A DNA stretch of 64,000 nt from Congeria kusceri (lineage: Eukaryota > Mollusca > Bivalvia > Myida > Dreissenidae), in assembly GCA_027627225.1 (NCBI GenBank), contig JAPFQT010000039.1, forward strand, positions 407,501 to 471,500, in the 5' to 3' direction. Numbering within the stretch: position 1 is the first letter of the stretch; the number at the start of each line of letters is the position of its first letter. The notes beneath the pieces are model-generated. The model was not told where the DNA came from and did no database searches. It saw nothing but the letters and a program-made list of their open reading frames with translations. Of the stretch, positions 25,066 to 37,785 are shown piece after piece. A program made the translations under genes and the position numbers.

Positions 25066-25207
25066 AAATTTTTTCTTTTCTTTATTTTTTAAAACCTGTG
25101 GTTGTTATTATACTTGAGCTTTTTAGTTCCGATGCTTAAATTTGTCAAGTTAAGACGTTTAATGGCATACTTCAAAAAATGCAAAACTGTGTGAACAAGT
25201 CCCTTAA

Positions 25208-25458
25208 AGCCGCAGTCCATATAGTTCACTAAATCTTCAATTGGCATTATTTCTAATGAACGTTAATGACGTTTAGTTGACTTAAAACTGTTTCTTATTC
25301 ACCAGCCATTGCAAACAGTAACTATACGATAAAAATTTACAAAAATGCTATTACTTTATCAATTTCAATGCGTTTTTTTGAATTTTGATTTGTAAGATGT
25401 CCATAGGAAATGATTTCTGCAAAATTTAATGTATATTACACATTTCTGGACTGCTGCT
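25208..25458 (+). mobile_element. Element A: 251-bp MITE flanked by TTAA
   Basis: Ends AGCCGCAGTCCA and TGGACTGCTGCT are inverted repeats flanked by TTAA at 25204-25207 and 25459-25462. It has no coding capacity. Related pieces lie at 15905-15969, 32991-33300 (minus) and 53550-53665. TTAA preference suggests piggyBac- or Kolobok-type mobilisation, which is inferred. Confidence 0.72.
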
Positions 25459-25937
25459 TTAAGTCTGGATAAAAATTGTAATCCCTATTGCCACTGCATG
25501 GCATTAAGGCCAAAAAAATACAATGCAGGTAAAGTCCCTGTAACAATGTGTGCTCAAGTGAGCTAATAAGCACATGAAGATTGCTCAAGAAATTATTATT
25601 TGTTATTGAATGAGTGTCGTGCTCTTTGTTTTTACAATTGGAACAATAAATTGTTAGCTGACAAAATATATAATTTTTAACCTTACATTTTGATGTTGTC
25701 TAGATGGTAATGTTTCTCAATTTTACATATCACGATAAAGCAGTGGTTGAAGTAAGCACCAGCCCATAAGCCGTACACTGGTAATATCTGAACCGGGCTC
25801 GCTCTGATTCTCAGTTATATAGGCAGTCTTGTCAAGCAATATACAAGAATTGACCAAAGTGTCAATTTGATGACTGTAAAGAAGAAACAAAATTAATTTA
25901 GGTAAAGATAGTGCAGTGATTGGCCTATAGGGCACTT

Positions 25938-26060
25938 CCAACAGCCTTGCTGTTGGACTAAAAAAGACTGTGGGGCTAGCTCTTTAGCTACGGGGTTAGT
26001 GTTCGCCACACTCCCAGAGGACCCTGGATCAATCCTCCACAGTGACAGTCGCTCAAGACT
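25938..26060 (+). mobile_element. tRNA-related SINE-like sequence with hairpin head
   Basis: The hairpin CCAACAGCCTTGCTGTTGG is followed by 'ggctagctctttagctacgg' and 'ggatcaatcctcc'. A reverse relative lies at 33303-33400. Confidence 0.5.
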
Positions 26061-28515
26061 TTTTCACTTACTTTTTTAATGACTTTGTGGAGTTTGGGTA
26101 TCACCAGGATATTCATGCTTATTCAAATGATGAATATTGGTGTACTACTTTAGTGGTGAATTGATAACTTGATTATGTATAACCACAAGGGAGGTAACTG
26201 CTTATTGGCACTGTTTACTGCTGGGCAGAAACGTTGTCATAGTTACTGATCAATTTGCAGGGTGTTTTTTTACAGCGATTTTAGAGACTTTTAAATTGAT
26301 TGAAGTAATTCTTGCTAATCAATAATAAAAGTTAATACATTACAGCTGTGTGAATCAGGTTTTTTTCCACAAAATTTGAATGCAAAACTAAGACATTTTC
26401 TGAAGAAAAATTGATTTCACTATTTTCCCCATCAAAATGTTGTGCACCATGCCAATTTGGTATTATTTAAATGGCAAACTTTTAGTCTTTATGATGCAAT
26501 TCGTTTCAAAACAATAAAAAGCTGTAATCTATCAATAATACATAGATAACTAAATGAGGTTATAATTTTACATGTATATCCAAGATGGCGGCACCCATGT
26601 TGATATTGTTAATTTCTGTAATAACTTATTATTTATGTGTATTCCCTGAGACAAACTTAAGAAATTTTGTTTAATTGATGGACTGCTTGAAAATTTGATA
26701 ATGTCTATTGGAGATTAAATGAAAATAACAGGTTCCATGTTGAAAAAAAGGCCTATAAAATTGTCGTTTATTGTCATGGGCTGACTAAAATGCAGAATCT
26801 ACATGCACGACTATGAAAATAGTATTAATACCCAAGAATAAGGCTTGCATTTTAAAACATACAATAATTACTCAATATAATTTGTGTATAATATAAAACA
26901 CCTTCTTAGATTACAATAAGAAGACAATATAATGCATGTACTTGCGTAAATTAAGCTTACAAATTAATGGCTTTCCATATTACTTCTATATCATTATTCA
27001 TAAATGGTTTATAACAAATAATAAATAATACAGGTATTAAAAATATTCTTTCTTTCTTAACAATATGTGCCTGCTTGATGAAAATGACTATACATGTTTC
27101 AATAACATACTGACTCCCAATGAAGGTGATCATCAAATTTATAATAGATTTATTGTTTCATAAAGTTACAAATATTGAACAAATTATGTATTTTTTCAAA
27201 TAAGTCATTTATAACTTAAGGTTTTTCTTGTATTACTGCCATAAAAACAAACACATCTAGAGGATTATACTTATTTTGTATATAGATATTTAAATAACTT
27301 AAAGGTTCTTCAACATGGTACTGCCAATATTTTTTTATATAGAAATTATGTAGTATTAAATACTGACATTAGTTTACTTAAATACTGAATTTAAGATGTT
27401 GCAGAGATACAACATCTATACAAAGATCTTTACGAAGGACAAAAAAAGAAAACTCAACTTAAATAAAACTAACTTAAAAGTAAGGTTGTGGACAATTCAA
27501 CAAACAAATCTACGATAAACACCATCCAAATAATCACATTCAACTAGATAAATATTCCAATTAATTGAGTTGTTTTTCATTTATAATATAATTGAGGCGT
27601 GTCCTGGGAAAACCAGGCTTAATACACGTGCATAAAGTGTCGTCCTAAAGAGTTGGGGTCACAGTAATTGTTACCAAAGCCCCTCCTCCCCACCCACTCC
27701 TTTAACTATAAATGCTTTGAGTCAAAAAGTTATTATTTTTTAATCCATTGTTGAGTAATAAAACATGTTTTCTTTCACTGACTTAACATTCGATAACTTT
27801 CGTGAAAATGTGGGAGCATAAGTTTTTGGGTGTAATCAGTGTATAGTTATACTTTTGTATAGCTCGTTATTAGAGAACACACGTAGTCATTGCAATATTT
27901 TCTTTTAAAACAAATGAAGACATACCTTTGACATTACACACTAACATTCTATACGATCGGCAAACACAATTTGTCAACATCCCATGTGGTGGAAATTTCT
28001 CCCTATATGTACCTGTGGACCTACTTCATGAAACACATTCTGTTGGATGTTCTCGCCAATATTCCCGTCATTTTTATTGCATGTTATCAAGTTTTTATCA
28101 TATAATACATATTTAAAAATAATGTTTCGTTTTAAGTTTCAATAAACATTTGTTATGTGTATTATTCATTCTTTTTTTTAATTAATAGCACCAGTCCATC
28201 ACGTTATTTCTAAGTACCGCTAATAGTATGTCTTGTAAAATTACGCGTACATCCTTATTTACTGTGCTGAGTAGCATCTGCGTTCTGATTGGATAGTTAA
28301 ATACACCTGAGCTATTTTTATCATGGCTGTCGAGAAAACACTGTTGATGTAACCATATCTTGAACTCCAATTTAAAATCATTTTCAAGCTATATTTTTTA
28401 TGAAATAACGTGAATTCTACACAGTATATATTGCATCTACGTCCAGGTGATTTTATTTTGATATCTAAGCGATATATTTGAAAATTTGACATTTTGATTT
28501 TCCACCACATAAATG
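26061..28515. other. AT-rich intergenic DNA, no gene recognised
   Basis: Only short chance frames; G and C runs near 27660-27700. Confidence 0.45.
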
Positions 28516-28539
28516 GTCATTCGGTGACGAGACGTTCCA

Positions 28540-28640
28540 GCGAATTTAGCCCCTTTTAAAAAGTAGCACTAAATTCGCGTTAAAAGTCTCATTTATTCAC
28601 GCCAATTTAGCCCCTTTTAAAAAGTAGCACTAAATTTGTT
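28540..28640 (+). repeat. Two-copy repeat, about 36 bp
   Basis: 'aatttagccccttttaaaaa' with 'gtagcactaaatt' occurs twice, about 66 bp apart. Confidence 0.8.
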
Positions 28641-28806
28641 TTTTATGTTGACTTTTTGGCATGCAATTGGTAAATTAATGTTTATACTTAATGTTGAATT
28701 ATTGTTAAATGAACAATGAGTGATAAAAATAGAAATTGCAGCTAGAAAAGCTTCCCAGATGAATTCATGTCGGAATGTTGCCAGAGGAAAATAGCACTTA
28801 CCGATA

Positions 28807-28830
28807 TGAGGTCGGTGTATACCGACCTCA
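28807..28830. repeat. Perfect 10-bp stem hairpin
   Basis: TGAGGTCGGT and ACCGACCTCA flank a GTAT loop. Confidence 0.85.
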
Positions 28831-29393
28831 GATATATATAGGAGTAATGATTATTTATGTACAATTTAAGTGATGAATTCATTCATTTTATGTCAAATAC
28901 TATTACTACAACTGAAAAGAAAACTTAATATTGTGGCAAAGTTCGGGAGTTGTGTGCTGCAATCAAGTATAACCTCATACATTTAATCATAATCAACCTA
29001 ATTAAGATTAATCACTCTTTGCAAAATGTACGATGTGGTCAATGCACGAATCTCACTACACAAATGGAGACAATCCAGTCACTTGTTTATACATACATGT
29101 CTGTTACAGGCGAGTTACGTCCCTTGTGTTGATTTCAGCATTGCAGAACGTTTCTTTACTATCGAGTCATCACAGCTCGTACTTCGAAGAATATGCACCA
29201 CGTCTAACGTTGCAGATGTATAATGCTTATGTGAATCAGACACATTCTAGTTATTAGACGAATTTAAATGCAAATTACTGGATCGATGTGAACGTACCAC
29301 CTTCCTGGACTCGTTCATGTAAACCCCGTCAAAGCATCCGTATGCGCGCGCAACTATTCTGGCAATCCTAGAACAAAATGCTAGTATTAGCTA

Positions 29394-29756
29394 GGGGCGT
29401 AGCTTCGTTTAGGCACTATAGGCACGTGCCTATACCCATACATTTTTTCCAGAGATGAAAATTTTAAATATGCCAAAAATGCAATAAAAATAAGAAAGGT
29501 CGATGGGGGTGAGGGGATCTTTCTTGGCTGTGTTGATATTCATTGTTTAACGAGTCGATTACGTCAATATGAAATAAATGTCATGAAACTTACGCTTTAT
29601 TTTAGAACTATTTTGTACATTCCGGGTTTAGCTAAAGTTAGTTCTTTGTAGCCACATACGAGTATAAACACTCCTGACCCAAATTATCGCTTACAACGTC
29701 AATTTGTAGACTCCGCCTATTGTGCCTATACATTTTTTAACCCAAGCTACGCCCTT
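29394..29756 (+). mobile_element. hAT-like MITE
   Basis: Ends GGGGCGTAGCTT and AAGCTACGCCCTT form inverted repeats. TTAGCTA flanks both sides (29387-29393 and 29758-29764), or 7 of 8 bases as an 8-bp duplication, which fits hAT elements. It has no open frame. Confidence 0.65.
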
Positions 29757-29827
29757 GTTAGCTATACAAAATCAGAGTGCTTATTGCCGATTTCTAAACA
29801 TACTACTGAAACTTTAACAATGAAGAA

Positions 29828-30310
29828 CATCCCCTGGTACGATTTATCTCCACTCTTTTAGTGTATCTCCCCTGTTATGATTTATCTTCTTTGTCACTAT
29901 TCACCCCCCTTCCTGTAATTTATTCATCTCTTCTGCTACGATTTTTACCCCTCTTATGAAGATATCCCCAGGTCCTGAACGTATGGACGGCGTTTTGACT
30001 TATACATGCCCTGATTTTCACCATTATTGTACTTAACGCTGTAACGATTTATCTACACCTGTATGATTTATCTACACCTGTATGAGTGACGTTCTATACC
30101 GTGATAGATCTCCCCAATAATGTATGATGACGTGTATGGTTGATATCGCATGTAATGACTGATCTCCGCTGTTGTAATCGATCTCCCCTTTTTTATTAAT
30201 GTGTCCCCTTTTATGGTTGATACACTGTTTGTGATTAATTTCACTTGATATGATTGATCTCATGGTTATGATTGAGCTCCCTTGTTATGATTTCTCTTCG
30301 GTGTTATTAT
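29828..30310 (+). repeat. Degenerate 20-25-bp repeat array ('tgatttatctcccctgttatga')
   Basis: Variants of 'atgattgatctcccctgtta' are repeated with drifting spacing. It belongs to the same family as 2515-2650. Confidence 0.6.
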
Positions 30311-30567
30311 TGATGTCATTCAAAAACACGTTATACATTTTGCCATGTTAAATATTCAGACATGTACACTATGTTTTTTATTCATTGATGAATACATTTG
30401 TATATAATGTAGTATTTGTTTAGCTCATTCAAGATTACAGCACTTGTTTAAGAATATATAGTAATGCGCAGTGGCCGTAATTAACAGAAGGGTTTTCCGG
30501 GGTAGATAAATTGTTACAAAATTATGTCAATGACACAATTATAAGGTATTAACGACACACACACGAA

Positions 30568-30622
30568 GTAAGATACTGGCTTCACAATCCAGGAGTCGCA
30601 CGTTCGAGCCCCTGCTAGACCC
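30568..30622 (+). tRNA. tRNA-like fragment
   Basis: An anticodon-arm-like 'ctggcttcacaatccagg' precedes a B-box-like 'cgttcgagcccc'. No A box or acceptor stem is convincing. Confidence 0.25.
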
Positions 30623-30649
30623 TTAACCTACCAACTCATCTTTTGCAGG

Positions 30650-30819
30650 ATACGTTCTAAACCGAGGTGCAGCGTACGATGTGTTTTACACCGAGCACTT
30701 GAAAGACCCGGTGCTGCCTCTGGATGAGGTGTCTCGTATCGGAGGGAAACCCAGAGCACTCAATACAAATGCACCACACACATTCCGTACTGTACTATGT
30801 GTACTAAAGGTACTACAAT
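30650..30819 (+). CDS. Possible internal exon, function unknown
   Basis: After an acceptor-like ttttgcag (about 30642-30649) a frame stays open through YVLNRGAAYDVFYTEHL, KDPVLPLDEVSRIGG and later residues. A GTACTA donor-like site follows CTAAAG near 30810. The stretch is richer in GC and CpG than its neighbours. I do not recognise the product, and no partner exon was found. It could be a decayed mobile-element fragment. Confidence 0.25.
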
Positions 30820-32986
30820 ATCTCTTAATGTTGGTGTTGCTGTACGTTAGACGCGTCGGACCTGTTTCCAGTTACGTCAACTGTCACATGTACACTTGTG
30901 CCCGAGGATATCGTGTAATCGCAATACACCTAGAACTACCAATCGAATAGTTCTACCGCACTGCTAATAACACAACCACCACCAGTGCCATCACAACCAA
31001 GACACTCACGTGAAAGTAATTTGCTTACAGCCGCAATGTTCGACATACCGGTAAAGTCTGATCATTATTATAAATTTGAATACACGATGAATATTCGTTC
31101 ATCGTTGATTTTGAGCCAATTTTCGGGTCTATATACGTATAGTTGGTAACAAAAAGATCAATAAACTAGAAAGTATTCGGAGAGCTCGAGGTTACTCCCC
31201 TGCCACGAAAGGTAACGTACCTAGCTTACTTTACAATTTACTTTGCCCATTCCCAACCTTCAGAATTTGTGTTAGGTAAGTTGCCGACAGACGACAGAAA
31301 CAGCCTCCTCGGAGACAAACTTCTCACAAACAACGGCAACACAATCAATTCTCCTAAGCAGATATACAAGTAACAAAACCTGTTTAGCCGCATATTAACT
31401 ACTTATGTCAAATAAAATGTACTACATTAATGAATTATAAATAATATGATGAATACACGCAATAGACACAGAGGTAACATTCCTATACATCGACTGAATT
31501 ACTTTATTAACTGAAAATGTCATCATCCGCATGTATACATAATTATAAACGAAAAAAAGGCTTTTGAATTCTAAAATAACGGTTTGTAGAAGTACTAACA
31601 AGTCGTTACTAAAAAGATTTATTAATTCGGGCCCAGGACAACTTCGCTATCTACTTAATGTCTTTGCATTTCAATATTCTCATTCTCAATGCTATTAATG
31701 TTCTCTACCATCCACATTCCAAGGTTATTGAAGGATTGAATGTATGGCCAATAATTATATTGATGCAATTAGGCGTAAAAAAAAATGTTTGTTTCCGCTT
31801 TCCCCCCTAATTTTTTTCCGCCGACCCTATACTTTTTTTTGGCCTATCAATCAGTAACGTTTTTTTTGATTTTCGCAGAAAAGAGCAGTTTTCGCTTATA
31901 TTATAAGTTTCTTTTCAGAAATATCTTTTTCTATGACCTTTTTTGTAGTTAAGATGCAGTTCTTTGTTTTGATGCGTTGAAACATTTTACATGCATCCCA
32001 ATATACTTAAACTGTGTGGTGAATAAGCGGCAATAAAAAAACGTTAAAAAAACTACATTTTACCTGCCCTCCTAGGTTTTTTTCGGAGATGTGAGCGGAA
32101 CCCAACCATTAATTTTTTTGCCTAACTGTACGGACGAATGTTTAAGGGGGAATTTTTTACCACAATTTTGCGCCAACGAGCACTTTTAATTGGAATTTAG
32201 GCTTGCACTAGTAGCAGTCGAAGTAGACTGGTAGTAGAAATCGTGGCATGTGCATCTGTATTGGGTCAGTTTTATGTTGAATAAACAATAAAATTGAACA
32301 CTGCATTACTTTAAATCATATAGACGTTTAACGTTAATGTTAAATGCATTAAATTGACCCATATATAATGACGATGTACAGTGTCATGTGTCCTTCCGAT
32401 ATCGCATTAAACGAATCCCAAGATTTATTAAAATGTGGTTGCAAATAGACATTACGGCTAAATTAAGGCAATTTAAATTTTGTTTGTATGAACACGAATC
32501 AGTCTAGTCAATTTTAACTACCCATATATCATAGAAAATTAATTTTATTGATTTTGCATTATACACTAACCCACACCAAATAGATTTCACGTACAATTTT
32601 GATATTTTGTTGCTCCGTGAGCTCCATAGAAATATCAATAGGAAATGTGTATTAAATGGCGCCCCCCCCCCCCAAAAAAAAACAAAAAAAACAAAACAAA
32701 CAAACGTGGTCCTGATCTGATATTAAATGTAGCTCAGCTCTCAGCTGTTGTATGTCTCAAAAATAAAGTGTATATAGTTATTAAACATTCTGAAAAAAGA
32801 AGAAGATAAGTGGATAAATTAGGTGTTTGTATTTTTTATGTTCTTCATTAAGCTTTTATTTAACAGATACAAATACTCTGATATCAACACGTTTGCGGTT
32901 ATGCTTCTTTCATAATCTTGTCAACAAACCAGCATCATTAAATTTGCATACTAGGATATAATACTTGTGTAATAAGGTATTACATA
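30820..32986. other. AT-rich intergenic DNA, no gene recognised
   Basis: C and A homopolymers lie near 32660-32700. No coding evidence was seen. Confidence 0.4.
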
Positions 32987-32990
32987 TTAA

Positions 32991-33300
32991 AGCAGCAGTC
33001 CAGAAATATGTTAATAAAATACAACTTTGCAGAAATCGTCTTTGTGGGCATCTTATTGATCAAAATAAACGCATTGAAATCGGTAAAATAATAACTTTTT
33101 ACATACTGCATACAATAGCTGTTGATGCCTTTGGAGAAAATGATCATGTACATCGATAATCAGTGTATACTCCGTTCGCACCAAGAGTTTTCGAACATAG
33201 ACATTATCAGAGGGCTTTCCAAATAAAGAAACAGTATTCAGTCGAATAACCGTCATTACAGTTTATTAGAATTAATGCCAATTTGAAATGTATTGAATTA
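32991..33300 (-). mobile_element. Element A copy, minus orientation, 3' truncated
   Basis: It starts AGCAGCAGTCCAG after TTAA (32987-32990) and follows element A in reverse, including 'aacgcattgaaat' and 'aatgccaatttgaa'. The far terminus is missing where a SINE-like sequence begins. Confidence 0.6.
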
Positions 33301-33302
33301 TG

Positions 33303-33400
33303 TTATGGGTTGAACCCAGGTCTACAGCTTGAGAGGCAGACACTTTAAAGAGCGAAAGAGCTAGCCCAACAGCAAGATAGTTGGAAATGCCTTTAATGCC
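33303..33400 (-). mobile_element. tRNA-related SINE-like sequence, minus orientation
   Basis: 'gggttgaacccagg' and 'agagctagcccaacagcaagatagttgg' reverse the family at 25.9 kb. Confidence 0.5.
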
Positions 33401-36400
33401 AATCACTAAACATGTTTTATATCTGGTGAATACTCGTTTTCAATTACTGACATGGGTTTTTCTCCATATCAAAACATACAGAATTTATGTATTTCACAAA
33501 ACTTCTTGTATGTAATTTAATGTGTATTTGGTTTCAGCAGTTCTATTTCACCATGGCAGGTACAGGGTTCCTTATTCACTATGCACAGAGAGGCTCCGGC
33601 TGTGCTTCTTGTTGCCATTACTCGATTGGTGAACGCAACAGCACAAAGCCAGAGGTATGTATTGTTGACTGATACGTGAGAGAATGTCACCGCTAAATCG
33701 TTTAGTATTAGTGATTTGTAACCTTATAGAGTTGTTGTTAATTTAAGCTCTTTATAAAGAAGTTATTCCGCAACCACTTTTTCTGGCATGTTACATCGTT
33801 GCTGCACAAATTTGTTGATTGAAAAGCCTTTTGAAGCCGTGTTAGTCCTTAATGTAAGACAATTTAGTGTTATTATTGTAATTTATGAACAATTCTCTTT
33901 TTTCACTATTCATAATGGAAAACTTACTACAGTTTGTAGCCTATAGATTCATACTTAATGTCGGTTCATATACGTTACTGTCGTTAGGTTCTATCATGTG
34001 TCAATATGTGCTCTACACGTGCATCTTCTAAGGAACATGACCGTTTTGATTACTTTAACGTTCATTTTGAGGTGAAATGTTCACCTTTAGGCTTCTTTGT
34101 TTACTGATTTAGTATTTTGGCTATATTTTGCTCGGTAACATTACATTGACTGTTAAAAGTCTATTATTAATGTGAAACTGGGATTAAACGCATTTGCTAT
34201 CTATTCTGATTATCGTGTTTACGTGTCTAGTCAAATGAATTGTCAAGTTATATAATATCTGTTCATTTTGTTACAGCTTTTCGCAATAATAAACCAATGA
34301 AAAAACTAGTTGCTGCGTTCTGGTGCAGATACAGTTCCATCCCAGGGTAGGGCATTAATGTGCAGTTATTCCATTTAGAAACTTACAGAGCTTGTAATTA
34401 TGTGACCAATATTTAACATTCTAGTTACTATATGCCATTGTTCTTTTCTTTTATTTAGGCTCTCATAAATTATTAATTATTTCATGGGCAGTTTGAGACA
34501 GTGCAGAACATTGGGAAATTCCATTTAATGTTTAGAGAAACTGTACATTTGGCTGAAATTCAGGATGGGCAGTACAGCTCTAGAGAAATAGATATTTTAC
34601 TTGCTGTCACAGAGTCGGAATGTTAGATGCGAGTAATTACTTGGCGAATCTAAGTGGAGTAATGCTGAGTGGTAGCTGATAATCGCCCAAAATCCTGCAG
34701 AGTTACGAGAACTTGTACAACTGATAGACAACTATTTTATATGTTTGCGCAATACACAGCTTTACTTCACGTCCACTTGCCTCTCGTTCAGAACCGAGGG
34801 GGCTCAATACATATACATGCTAATTTGTTATCAGAAGGTAAATCAGCTAAATGACATTAACAAAAATGTTGCAGCTGGCAAAAAATAAACCAGAAGGTTA
34901 TATTGAACTTGACAAGGACATTTGATTCTGCATGGAGTGACATTGCTTGGAAATCATACATTAAAAAAAACTCGGATAATTCAAATTGTAATAAAAACCT
35001 TTGTATTTGAAGTGAGTAGACTAAAAAATATATTTGATCACCTTCATAGATGTGTATTACTTTATAATCGTACATGGCACAGATGTACGTTTCTGAGTTT
35101 CCTAGACTTTCGATCTTGATTGAAGCGAAGAGATACATGTACCATTATTTCTTGGATTTCAGAACCTGAAGGGATTCGCAAGGAGCAAATACGTCAGGAA
35201 TGTAGAGACCCTGTGCTACCTTACATTTCAAATTAGTACATGATTATTCGTAGCTCTGATATCGTTTTGGCAGTGTATTTTAAAAGGGCATTCCTACAAA
35301 TGCAAAAAAAACAACCTTAAAAACTGAATTGTTAACCCCCAGTTTGTTCTGAGAAAAATAAGTATTTGGATAATTATGCATGTATTACAGTCACCACTCA
35401 TATTCGCAGCAAAGTTGTAATTTATCGTTAACTTGGGCAGAAATGCTGTCGGATAGTTCATGTATTTCTACCACATTATTGGCAGTCGTGTATGAAAAAA
35501 ATATGTTTGGGCATGTTTATAATAGATTCATCCCATTTACAAAGGAATCATGAACTGAAGCAATGAGCATGTGGCATGTTTTTTCCAGGTGTTTGTGTTA
35601 TCCAGTTGTCAAGAAGGTTTGAACCCTGACCCGTGTCCGAAGAATTCACAGGCTCATGAAATCTTTTGGCGCTCCTTGGTGGTAAAATGACAAGTTATCA
35701 GAAAACATCTAATTGCTATGAAAAATTCTGCTCTACTTCTTTCTATACTGTCTGGGACACCATTTCAGTGAGTTTACCATAATATTGGAACAGTAAGGCT
35801 CCAATAAAGGGAGGTAACTGAAAATCTGATTTTAAGAAATGCATCTTTATGCCAAATATCTTATGTACATATTATATATATATTTCATTTGTATGAATTC
35901 ATTTCTTAATGGACACATGGTTAAGAGGTCCATGTGCTAAACAAGGAAACAAATAACACAATGTATGAATATATTGTTAGGAATGTTTTTATGAAAAATT
36001 TCATTACTTTATGCTGTGTCATCAGTTTTGGTGGTCAGTGCATTTTTGTCATGCAGCCCTTCTGTACCAAATTGTGATAAAAAGTGCTTGGTTTCCACTA
36101 ACTCGACCAATACCAATAGTTTTTTGCCCCCACCATTAACCTTTTTTAGGCGTTTTGAAAATATTTATTTTTAGTGTCTGTTTGAACAATATTCAACGCT
36201 TTGCTATTTAGTTATTTGCACCAATAATATTGGTGCTGTTTAACCATTTGTATAAAATAGTTGTCGCTCTTTGTTCCAACTATGCCATGGTTTGGTTAAG
36301 TCAATAAATTGCAATTTGCAAAGTTTGTCGATAGGAGCTTTCCTTCTTTACTAGCATTAATCAATCATTTCAACGCATATTTAACAATGACAAGTGTATA

Positions 36401-37785
36401 TTAATATGGTTTGAATTATTGCAGACGCTTATGAATCATGAATGGAAAATAAAGTGACTATTGTTGCAGAACCTGTGTACGTTTCTCTAAGAGGTGTTAT
36501 GACCAAGAACATCAATTTTGGAAACGTGTGTGTAGTGAATTTATATCGAGTTCACCAGGTTTCTCTTCTATATGGCCATCGCCCCCTAGAAGAAATGTTA
36601 GTGGGGTTACAGGGGATGGTGCAAGATACAGGAGATATCAAGTGTTTTTGTTTTATTATTACTTTTGATAAGTTATAATAATAATGTTATAACCAATTTC
36701 TGAAAAAGTTGTTAAACGTGGTTCTAGATTGGGGGTTATGTGGCTGCGAACATAAAAAAAGTTAACGAAAAAAAAAGTGATGCCTACTTACATACCATAC
36801 TTTTTTCCGAGACGTTTGTTTTTTCCTAAACTTACTCAAATAATAGAAAACATTCACTAAGTGCAGGTGTCTGTCTTTTATGGGTTGGCAAAGTGTCTGT
36901 TATAGTTATGGTGTACTGCATGCTAAAGTTTCGGCAAGCGCATTCATTTCCTTATGCATCGGTACACATACTTCCTGCACTACTGGGTGCAATAATTTTA
37001 ACATCTACGTGTGTTTTACACACATGTTTGCATTCTGCCATTTCCTGTTTTGACTTGACGACTGGTAACACAAGCATGTCATTGAAGACATCGCCTGGTT
37101 GGCCTCGTGACTTCTTCATTGGGTCCGACAAGCCAAAATTTATTGTTTGAAAATGGCAACTGCTGCACCTGACTTGTACAGATACGAACAGGCCCATTCT
37201 TCATCTGTGAACTGCTTGCATTAGCTTTTCTGAACAGTTTATAATAACTATTGTGTTTTAGTATGCATCTGACATGTATATGCTCTCTTCTCTTTCAGGT
37301 ATCAGTCACAGTTGGTACTGGAGAGTGGTTTTTCACCTGTGGTGTGTTTGACGTCCTCAGCCTCACATGCACGTAACTGCTCAGTCTGTGTCTGAAGTTT
37401 TACAGCAGTGGCAGATTGAATTGGTGTGTCCTGGGAGGTTGGTTTAAGTACAAACCATAACTGTCCTTATATACTTCAAACTTTGCGAACATTTTGGTTT
37501 AGCCATTTTTTAAAATATTTTTGGAACAATGAATAACAGTCTTTACACTATGCAATATCTTTTTGGAACAATTGCCCATTCGGGTATTAGTCTTTACACT
37601 TTAGCTTGACCTAATCTACATTCAACTTGTTGTCCAATATGAAGAAAAGACATTTACTCAAAAGATTACAATGTACAGGATAACGATTATGTTAATTTTG
37701 TCATATGTACAGTAAATCAGGTGGCAGTCATGTATTTGAAACAAATTTTCTGAACATTAATGTGTTGTTGGATAAATGCATTTTT
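33401..37785. other. Intergenic or intronic DNA with isolated exon-like pieces
   Basis: Exon-like stretches with splice-like edges occur at about 33553-33654 (starts ATGGCAGGTACAGGG, then a GTATGT donor), 35590-35680 and 37310-37380. I could not join them in phase into a gene. Confidence 0.3.

Larger units (their letters stand above)
16070..25203 (+). mobile_element. Element B copy 2 (TIR, tRNA-like core), split by the 8.6-kb transposon
   Basis: The left end is AGGGACCTGTTCAC after TTAA (16066-16069). The right end is GTGAACAAGTCCC before TTAA (25204-25207). The B sequence occupies 16070-16264 and 24895-25203, about 500 bp once the inserted transposon is excluded. A tRNA-like core lies at 24997-25065. 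It aligns in inverted orientation with the copy at 41051-41499. Confidence 0.8.
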
